Assembly: GCA_934129745.1 (NCBI GenBank)
Contig: CAKOWZ010000009.1
Coordinates: forward strand, 1 to 64,000
DNA from: an uncultured Clostridia bacterium
Lineage (GTDB): Bacteria > Bacillota > Clostridia > TANB77 > CAG-508
Reading direction: 5' to 3'
Length of the DNA: 64,000 bases
The notes under the pieces were generated by a model that was given only the letters and a program-made list of their open reading frames with translations, was not told the origin of the DNA and made no database searches. Position numbers and translations under genes: made by a program. Below, piece by piece: positions 57,431 to 64,000 of the stretch; position 1 is the stretch's first letter; each line of letters opens with the position of its first letter.

Positions 57431-59251
57431 ATGAGAAATGAAAAATTAAATTATCATGAATCAAAAAAAGTAAATACAATAAAAGAATTGCTTGAAACTG
57501 CTATAAATGATGCAAATGGAGGTATAGCTTTTGAATATAAAGATTGTAATACAAAGAAAAATGTTAAAGTTACATATCCAGAGTTTAAAGAAGATATTGA
57601 TAAATTAGGAACTGCATTAACTACAATTGATATGGCTGATAAACATATTGCTGTTATTGGAGAAAATAGTTATAATTGGGTAACTGTTTATTTGACAGCT
57701 CTTCATAGTGATGGTGTATTTGTTCCAATTGATAGAGAACTTCCTTATGATAATGTTAAAAATTTGTTAATAAACAGTGATAGTGAAATTTTATTTTTCT
57801 CAAAACGATATGAAAAATTTGTTGAGAATTTGAAAAAAGATGTTCCATTTATAAAATATTTTGTTGGATTTGATATTAAAGAAACTGACAAATTGGAAAG
57901 TGACAAAAATGAAAATACAAAATCTGAAAATGAAGAAAGTGAAAAAAATGAAGAAAATGAAAATGAAAAATTAAAAACTGAAACACAAGAAATTAATGAA
58001 ACACCAAAAAAACAAACACAACCAACAAATAAAATTTTATCATACAAATCATTAATGGAAATCGGAAAAAAAGAATTAGAAAAAGGAAATGACACATTTA
58101 CTAAAATTGTACACAAAGATACAAACAAACTAAAAATGATTGTATATACATCAGGAACAACAGGACTTGCAAAAGGTGTAATGTTATCTGAGCATAATTT
58201 AGTAAGTAGTGTTTGTTATGCACTTGAGGTATCAAAAATTAATACAAAATGTTTATCAGTGTTACCATATCACCACACATATGAAGCTGTTCCAGGAATC
58301 TTGGTTGGATTATATAAACATGCAACAATTTGTATTAATGATAGTTTAAAAAATGTATTAAAAAATATGCAATTTTATAAACCAGATTATATGTTTTTAG
58401 TTCCTGCTTTTGCAGAAGTATTTTATAAAAATATTTGGTCAACTGCAAAAAAATCAGGTAAAGAATTTGGCCTAAAATTTCTAATTGTATTAAGTAATAT
58501 CTTAAGAAAATTTGGTATTGATAAAAGAAAAAAATTATTCAAATCAGTACATGAAGCATTTGGCGGAAATTTAGAAAGAATAGTTGTAGGAGGTGCACCT
58601 CTAAGACCTGAAATTGCTAAATTTTTTGATAGTATAGGAATTAAACTTATTAATGGTTATGGAATTACAGAATGTTCTCCACTTGTAAGTGTAAATATGG
58701 ATGATTTCAATGACCCATCAACAGTAGGAGTTGTGCTTCCTTGTTGTGATGTTAAATTTGAAAATGTTAATGAAGAAGGAGATGGAGAAATTTGTGTTAA
58801 AGGTGATGTTGTAATGATGGGATATTACAAAGATAAGGAAAGAACTGATAAAGTGCTTAAAGACGGATGGTTTAACACAGAAGATTATGGTAGATTTAAT
58901 TCAAAAGGTCAATTAATTATAAATGGTAGAAAGAAAAATATAATAGTTTTAAATAATGGTAAAAATATTTATCCAGAAGAAATTGAAAACTACATATATA
59001 AAATTCCTTATGTTGCTGATGCAATTATTAAACCTAATAAAAATGATAGTGGTGAAGAAGTTGCATTATGTGCAGAAGTTTTCTTAAATAAAGATAAAGT
59101 TAAAGAATTAAATATTGATGATATAGAAGGACAATTAAGAAAAGATATTTCAAAAGTTACAAGAGATTTACCAAGTTATAAACATGTTAGTAAAATTGAA
59201 ATAAGAGATAAAGAATTTGAAAAAACTACTACTAATAAGATTAGAAGGTAA
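57431..59251 (+). CDS. AMP-dependent acyl-CoA synthetase/ligase, paralogue 2
   Basis: 606 aa; GGAGG RBS. Motifs YTSGTTGLAKGVM (A3), YHHTYEAVPGILVG (A4), INGYGITECSPLVSVN (A5), DGWFNTEDYGRFNSKGQLII (A7), KNIYPEEIENYIYK and KTTTNKIRR (A10). Same layout as 49835 but with a Glu/Lys/Asn-rich insertion at about residues 155-195 (DKNENTKSENEESEKNEENE), probably a disordered loop. Probably a fatty-acid activating enzyme; the different A4/A5 residues suggest a different substrate from paralogue 1. Confidence 0.92.
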   Translation: MRNEKLNYHESKKVNTIKELLETAINDANGGIAFEYKDCNTKKNVKVTYPEFKEDIDKLGTALTTIDMADKHIAVIGENSYNWVTVYLTALHSDGVFVPIDRELPYDNVKNLLINSDSEILFFSKRYEKFVENLKKDVPFIKYFVGFDIKETDKLESDKNENTKSENEESEKNEENENEKLKTETQEINETPKKQTQPTNKILSYKSLMEIGKKELEKGNDTFTKIVHKDTNKLKMIVYTSGTTGLAKGVMLSEHNLVSSVCYALEVSKINTKCLSVLPYHHTYEAVPGILVGLYKHATICINDSLKNVLKNMQFYKPDYMFLVPAFAEVFYKNIWSTAKKSGKEFGLKFLIVLSNILRKFGIDKRKKLFKSVHEAFGGNLERIVVGGAPLRPEIAKFFDSIGIKLINGYGITECSPLVSVNMDDFNDPSTVGVVLPCCDVKFENVNEEGDGEICVKGDVVMMGYYKDKERTDKVLKDGWFNTEDYGRFNSKGQLIINGRKKNIIVLNNGKNIYPEEIENYIYKIPYVADAIIKPNKNDSGEEVALCAEVFLNKDKVKELNIDDIEGQLRKDISKVTRDLPSYKHVSKIEIRDKEFEKTTTNKIRR

Positions 59252-59267
59252 AAAGTAAACCAAACTG

Positions 59268-59296
59268 TTGATATACACTTTATTTTATGATATTAT
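59268..59296 (+). promoter_or_regulatory. polA promoter
   Basis: TTGATA 59268-59273, 17-bp spacer, TATTAT 59291-59296. Confidence 0.7.
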
Positions 59297-59328
59297 GACA
59301 TAAACAATATAAAAAGGAGATTTTACAA

Positions 59329-62160
59329 ATGTCAAGATTACTAGTAGTAGACGGAAACAGCATAATGAATAGAGCTTTTTATGGAATAATGGGAAGTAAA
59401 ATGCTTATGACAAAAGATGGAACATACACAAATGCTGTTTATGGATTTTTAGCAATTATTTTCAAGGTTATGGATGATTTAAAACCTGAATATATGGCTG
59501 TTGCTTTTGATTTAAAAGCTCCAACTGCAAGACATAAGATGTATGAAGGATATAAAGCTAATAGACATGGAATGCCAGATGAACTTGCAGCTCAAATGCC
59601 AATAATCAAAGATGTTTTAAAAGCAATGAATATTACGATAATTGAAAAAGAAGGTTATGAGGCAGATGATGTTTTAGGTACTTTAGCAAAAATCGGTGAG
59701 GCTGAAGGAATAGATGTAACAATACTTTCAGGTGATAGAGATACATTCCAATTAGCAACAGATAAAGTCACAATTAGAATTCCAAGAACTAAAGCAGGAA
59801 AAACTGAAGAAGATGATTTTGATAGAGCAAAAGTTATTGAAACATATGGAGTTGAACCTAAACAGTTAATTGAAGTTAAAGGATTAATGGGTGATACTTC
59901 AGATAATATTCCAGGTGTTCCAGGTGTTGGTGAAAAAACAGCTTTAAATTTAGTTAAAGAATATAAAACAATTGAAAATTTATATAAATGTTTAGATGAT
60001 GGAACTGCTACATCTGTTAAAGGAAAAATGAAAGAGAAAATTACTGAAAATAGGGAATTAGCTGAGCTTTCAAGATTTTTAGGTACTATTAATGTTGAAG
60101 TTCCAATTAATGAAAAAATTGATGATTTAAAAATTAAACAATGGGATAATGAAGCTGTTTTAGATATTTTTAAAGAACTTAATTTTAATAGATTTATTGA
60201 CAGATTTAATTTAGGTGAATTTCAAAATAAAAAAGAAAATAAAGAATTATTTAAATTAATAGAAATAGATTTAAAAACAGGTAAAGTATTAAAAAATGGT
60301 TCAGAAAAATTGTCAGTGAAAAATACTCATGATTTAATTAATATAATAAAATCACAGAAAAAATTTATATATTATTTTGGAACAAAAGATGACAAAAATA
60401 GTGTAAATATAATAAAAAAACAAGTAAAATCAATAAATATATATAATGAACAAACACATGAAGTTTATTATATAAAAATAAAAAAATTAGAAGAATTTTT
60501 ATTACAATTTAAACAAGTGTTAGAAGATGAAACAATTGAAAAAATAGGATTTTCAATGAATCAAGATTATGTTTTATTAAAAGAACATAATATTCAATTA
60601 AAAAACATAAAATATGATGCAGAAATTGCTGGATATGTTTTAAATCCAACAATAAAGCCTACAATGAGTAATTTAGCATCAGAATATTTGAATATAGATA
60701 TTTATGAATATATTACAAACAACGAAAAACTTGAAAATAAAAATACTGAATCAAATATTGATAATACTGATTCACAACAAAAAAGTGAGCAAATAAATCT
60801 TTTTGACAGTTTTTCAATATCAAATAATAATGAAAATGAAGTTGAAGAAATAGATAAAGATAAATATAAAAATGCACTATTCGCATATTGTATAGGAAAT
60901 TTGGTTAAACCAACAATTGAAAAACTAAAAGAAATCAATAGTATAGATTTATTTAATAATATAGAAATGCCTTTGGTAGAAGTTTTGGCACAAATGCAAG
61001 TAAATGGAATGTATGTAGATAAAAATGAATTGATTGACATAGGTGATAAATTAAAATCAAATCTAGAAGTTTTAACATCTGAAATACATGAACTTGCAGG
61101 AGAAGATTTTAATATAAATTCAACACAACAATTAGGAAAAATATTATTTGAAAAATTGAATTTACCTGTAATTAAAAAAACAAAAACAGGTTATTCTACT
61201 GATGTTGATATTTTGGAAAAACTAAAAAATCATCATCCAATAATTGAAAAAATATTAGAATATAGAAGTTTAATGAAATTGAATTCAACATATGTTGAAG
61301 GATTATTACCATATATTAATGAAAAAGATAATAGAATACATTCATTTTTCCATCAAACAATTACTGCAACAGGAAGAATAAGTTCAACAGAACCAAATCT
61401 TCAAAATATTCCGACAAGAATTGAACTTGGAAAACAACTAAGAAAAGTATTTAAACCAAGAGATGGATATATTTATATTGATGCAGATTATTCACAAGTT
61501 GAATTAAGGGTATTGGCACATATTTCAAAAGATGAAAATATGATACATGCTTTTTTAAATAATGAAGATGTTCATAAACAAGCAGCATCAAAAGTTTTAG
61601 GAATTCCAATTAATGAAGTTACAAAAGAACAACGTTCATCTGCTAAAGCTGTAAATTTTGGTATTGTGTATGGAATTAGTGATTTTGGTTTATCAGAACA
61701 ATTGGGAATTAGCAGAAAAGAAGCAAAAAAATACATAGAGCAATATTTGGAAAAATATAGTGGAATTAAGCATTTTATGGATGATATTGTTGAACAAGCA
61801 AAATCAAATGGATATGTTGAAACATTGTTTCATAGAAGAAGATATATTCCAGAGCTTTCTTCAAATAATTATATGGTAAGACAGTTTGGAGCTAGAGCTG
61901 CAATGAATACTCCAATTCAAGGAACTGCAGCAGATATTATGAAAATTGCGATGATTAATGTTTTCAATAAATTAAAATCAGAAAAATTAGATGCAGATTT
62001 AGTTTTACAAGTTCATGATGAATTAATATTAGAGTGTAAAATTGAGCAAAAAGATGAAGTTGCTAAATTATTAAAAGAAAATATGGAAAATGCAATTTCA
62101 ATGATTGTTCCATTACAAGTTGAAACATCTGAAGCAGAAAATTGGTATGAAGCTAAATAA
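59329..62160 (+). CDS. polA: DNA polymerase I
   Basis: 943 aa; AAGGAG RBS. 5'-3' exonuclease at residues 1-300 (LLVVDGNSIMNRAFYG, EGYEADDVLGTLAK, SGDRDTFQL, GLMGDTSDNIPGVPGVGEKT). Residues 310-530 are a 3'-5' exonuclease fold without the D-x-E catalytic pair, so proofreading is lost as in Bacillus PolA; a low-complexity Asn/Ser/Glu-rich insertion lies at about 465-510. Polymerase domain: ATGRISSTEPNLQNIP (motif 1), DADYSQVELRVLAHIS (A), RSSAKAVNFGIVYGISDFGL (B), LVLQVHDELILE (C). Used in Okazaki fragment processing and repair. Confidence 0.97.
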   Translation: MSRLLVVDGNSIMNRAFYGIMGSKMLMTKDGTYTNAVYGFLAIIFKVMDDLKPEYMAVAFDLKAPTARHKMYEGYKANRHGMPDELAAQMPIIKDVLKAMNITIIEKEGYEADDVLGTLAKIGEAEGIDVTILSGDRDTFQLATDKVTIRIPRTKAGKTEEDDFDRAKVIETYGVEPKQLIEVKGLMGDTSDNIPGVPGVGEKTALNLVKEYKTIENLYKCLDDGTATSVKGKMKEKITENRELAELSRFLGTINVEVPINEKIDDLKIKQWDNEAVLDIFKELNFNRFIDRFNLGEFQNKKENKELFKLIEIDLKTGKVLKNGSEKLSVKNTHDLINIIKSQKKFIYYFGTKDDKNSVNIIKKQVKSINIYNEQTHEVYYIKIKKLEEFLLQFKQVLEDETIEKIGFSMNQDYVLLKEHNIQLKNIKYDAEIAGYVLNPTIKPTMSNLASEYLNIDIYEYITNNEKLENKNTESNIDNTDSQQKSEQINLFDSFSISNNNENEVEEIDKDKYKNALFAYCIGNLVKPTIEKLKEINSIDLFNNIEMPLVEVLAQMQVNGMYVDKNELIDIGDKLKSNLEVLTSEIHELAGEDFNINSTQQLGKILFEKLNLPVIKKTKTGYSTDVDILEKLKNHHPIIEKILEYRSLMKLNSTYVEGLLPYINEKDNRIHSFFHQTITATGRISSTEPNLQNIPTRIELGKQLRKVFKPRDGYIYIDADYSQVELRVLAHISKDENMIHAFLNNEDVHKQAASKVLGIPINEVTKEQRSSAKAVNFGIVYGISDFGLSEQLGISRKEAKKYIEQYLEKYSGIKHFMDDIVEQAKSNGYVETLFHRRRYIPELSSNNYMVRQFGARAAMNTPIQGTAADIMKIAMINVFNKLKSEKLDADLVLQVHDELILECKIEQKDEVAKLLKENMENAISMIVPLQVETSEAENWYEAK

Positions 62161-62240
62161 TATAGAATTTAAAAAAATTTAATATAAATGTAAATTGAAA
62201 AATTAAAGAAGAAAAACATAAGAATAAAAGGAGAGGTTTA

Positions 62241-62813
62241 ATGCGAGGAAAATTTACTATAAAGTTAGTAATATCAGTTGCTTTAATATTAATATTGGTA
62301 ATGCTAGCACAAGAATTAAATGTTTATAATATAATTAGAAAACAGTTTTATAAACAACAATATTCAGAATATGTAAATAAATATGCAGAAATAAACGAAA
62401 TTGATCCTATGTGGATTTATGCAATAATAAAAGTAGAAAGCAATTTTGATGCAGATGCAACTTCAGGAAGTGGTGCAAAAGGGTTAATGCAACTTATGGA
62501 TAATACAGCAGCAGATTTGGCAAAAGAATTAAATATAAAAGATTTTGAATCTACAATGTTGTATAATCCAGAAATAAATATTATGTTAGGAACCAGGTAT
62601 TTTAATCAACTAATTAATAAATATGATGGAAATTATTATTTAGCAATAGCAGCATATAATGGTGGAATAGGTAATGTAGATAATTGGATAACAAATGGAA
62701 TTATAAGTTCAGATGCATCTGATATTGAAAACATTCCATATAATGAAACAAATTTATATGTAAGAAAAACAGTTAAAGCATATTCGACTTATGTCGAATT
62801 ATATAAAGGATAA
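62241..62813 (+). CDS. Lytic transglycosylase, SLT domain
   Basis: 190 aa; GGAGAGG RBS. N-terminal anchor helix (residues 7-25), then an SLT domain: IDPMWIYAIIKVESNFDADA with catalytic Glu66, GAKGLMQLMDNTAADLAKEL, MLGTRYFNQLINKYDGNYYL and AIAAYNGGIGNVDNW. Cleaves peptidoglycan glycan strands outside the membrane, giving 1,6-anhydro ends. Short, membrane-anchored form typical of Firmicutes YjbJ-like proteins. Confidence 0.95.
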   Translation: MRGKFTIKLVISVALILILVMLAQELNVYNIIRKQFYKQQYSEYVNKYAEINEIDPMWIYAIIKVESNFDADATSGSGAKGLMQLMDNTAADLAKELNIKDFESTMLYNPEINIMLGTRYFNQLINKYDGNYYLAIAAYNGGIGNVDNWITNGIISSDASDIENIPYNETNLYVRKTVKAYSTYVELYKG

Positions 62814-62858
62814 TGTGTAATTAAAAATATCCAAATATATTAATAGGAGGTAAAAATT

Positions 62859-63857
62859 ATGTCAGTATTAGTAACAGGTGGAGCTGGTTATATAGGAAGC
62901 CACACAGTAGTAGAATTATTAAATAGAGGAGAGGAAATTATTATAGTTGATAACTTTAGTAATAGTAAACCTGAAATTTTAGATAAAATCAAAAAAATTA
63001 CTGGTAAAGATTTTAAATTTTATGAAGTTGATTTATTAGATAAGGAAAAACTAGAAAAAGTATTTGAAGAAAATCCAAATATTGATTCTGTAATTCATTT
63101 TGCAGGTTTAAAAGCAGTTGGGGAATCAGTTGCAAAACCAATAGAATATTACCATAATAATATTACAGGAACATTAGTATTATTGGATATTATGAGAAAT
63201 CATAATTGTAAAAAAATAGTGTTTAGTTCATCAGCAACTGTATATGGAAATCCTAAAACAGTGCCAATTAAAGAAGATTTTCCATTATCAACAACAAATC
63301 CATATGGAAGTACAAAACTTATGATTGAACAAATTTTAAATGATGTATATATTTCAGATAATGAGTGGAGTGTAATTTTATTAAGATATTTTAATCCAAT
63401 TGGTGCACATGAAAGTGGTTTAATTGGTGAAAGTCCAAATGGAATTCCAAATAATTTAATGCCATATATCAATCAAGTCGCATGTGGAAAATTAGATTAT
63501 TTAAGAGTGTTTGGAAATGATTATGATACAATAGATGGTACAGGTGTTAGAGATTATATTCATGTTGTTGATTTAGCACAAGGACATTTAAAGGCATTAG
63601 ATAAGGCTCGTAAATTTACAGGAGTTGAAGCTTATAATTTGGGTACAGGTACTGGTTATTCAGTTTTACAAATTGTTAAAGCTTTTGAAGATGCAACAGG
63701 TGTTGAAGTAAAATATAAAATAGTAGATAGAAGACCAGGAGATATTGCTACATGTTATGCAGATCCAAGTAAAGCTAAAAATGACTTGGGTTGGGAGGCT
63801 AAAAAAGGAATAGAGGAAATGTGTAAAGATTCATGGAGATTTACTTCTAATAATTAA
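62859..63857 (+). CDS. galE: UDP-glucose 4-epimerase
   Basis: 332 aa; AGGAGG RBS. NAD-binding VLVTGGAGYIGSHTVVELLN, SVIHFAGLKAVGES, SSSATVYGNPKTVPIKEDFP, the catalytic NPYGSTKLMIE (Y-x-x-x-K), and GTGVRDYIHVVDLAQGHLKA are typical of GalE. Interconverts UDP-glucose and UDP-galactose (or the GlcNAc/GalNAc forms) for surface polysaccharides. Ends at a strong palindromic terminator. Confidence 0.96.
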   Translation: MSVLVTGGAGYIGSHTVVELLNRGEEIIIVDNFSNSKPEILDKIKKITGKDFKFYEVDLLDKEKLEKVFEENPNIDSVIHFAGLKAVGESVAKPIEYYHNNITGTLVLLDIMRNHNCKKIVFSSSATVYGNPKTVPIKEDFPLSTTNPYGSTKLMIEQILNDVYISDNEWSVILLRYFNPIGAHESGLIGESPNGIPNNLMPYINQVACGKLDYLRVFGNDYDTIDGTGVRDYIHVVDLAQGHLKALDKARKFTGVEAYNLGTGTGYSVLQIVKAFEDATGVEVKYKIVDRRPGDIATCYADPSKAKNDLGWEAKKGIEEMCKDSWRFTSNN

Positions 63858-63870
63858 AAATTATATATAA

Positions 63871-63911
63871 AAAAATAGAAATTTTAGAATATTCTAAAAT
63901 TTCTATTTTTT
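63871..63911. terminator. Bidirectional terminator, 20-bp perfect palindrome
   Basis: AAAAATAGAAATTTTAGAAT followed at once by its exact reverse complement (63871-63890, 63891-63910) and flanked by A- and T-runs. It separates galE from the convergent gene at the edge. Confidence 0.9.
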
Positions 63912-63938
63912 GGTTTTTGCAAATATTATCTTAATAAT

Positions 63939-64000
63939 CTAATCTATTACTACTTTTTTTTGTTCTAAATCTTCAACTAATGTTTTAGGATCTTGTAAAC
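63939..64000 (-). CDS. C-terminal end of an unidentified protein (partial)
   Basis: Minus strand, cut by the window edge. The frame ends LQDPKTLVEDLEQKKVVID and stops at 63939-63941. It sits after the bidirectional terminator. Too short to identify. Confidence 0.5.
   Translation of the reverse strand, partial: LQDPKTLVEDLEQKKVVID

Overview
The window is very AT-rich DNA from the Clostridia side of the Bacillota. Genes carry GGAGG-type ribosome binding sites, promoters are textbook sigma-A (TTGACA, 17 bp, TATAAT), a spoVAD-spoVAE remnant is present, and the core genes (DnaE, Obg, LexA, L21/L27, YvcK, RqcP) are of Firmicutes type. I cannot name the species; an uncultured low-GC gut-type lineage fits.

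Layout. 1-171 is the 3' end of an rRNA operon (5S) plus tRNA-Asn. 350-15630 is an accessory island of small metabolic and resistance-like genes: CYTH, Nudix-like, HAD, GNAT, class I amidotransferase, three 12-helix transporters, an ABC-2 exporter, two P-loop kinase-like proteins, a histidine phosphatase and a C45-type hydrolase. It is interspersed with broken gene fragments. Three units in it start from near-identical promoters carrying a palindrome over the -35 and spacer. 15.6-18.5 kb is a mobile-element junction: an internally shortened transposase, a nested inverted repeat, a GC-richer foreign gene and an IS3-family remnant that cuts a minus-strand gene.

18.9-23.9 kb is the most unusual part. 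Two paralogous proteins share a tandem Csx3-like module (Csx3/Crn3 is a ring-nuclease family of type III CRISPR systems). One is fused behind a P-loop ATPase domain; the other keeps the histidines. Between them lie a LysR regulator and an unknown 159-aa protein; a Bax-inhibitor-like membrane protein follows. No CRISPR array or cas effector gene is visible. The IS-cut fragment just upstream faintly resembles another ring-nuclease family (DUF1874), so a degraded or repurposed nucleotide-signalling cassette is possible.

24-64 kb is mainly chromosomal core: murB-yvcK, holA, the L20-leader/infC-rpmI-rplT operon, recQ, a dipeptidase, spoVAE-spoVAD, rqcP, an FAD oxidoreductase, dnaE, the L21-leader/rplU-rpmA operon, trpS, obgE, lexA, mreB, two acyl-CoA synthetase paralogues, tRNA-Met and tRNA-Tyr, xth, a Mg-type P-ATPase, polA, a lytic transglycosylase and galE.

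Three conserved genes carry single-base frame disruptions (dnaE, spoVAE, an EamA transporter). In dnaE, an essential gene, the cause is most likely a sequence error; the other two could be real decay.
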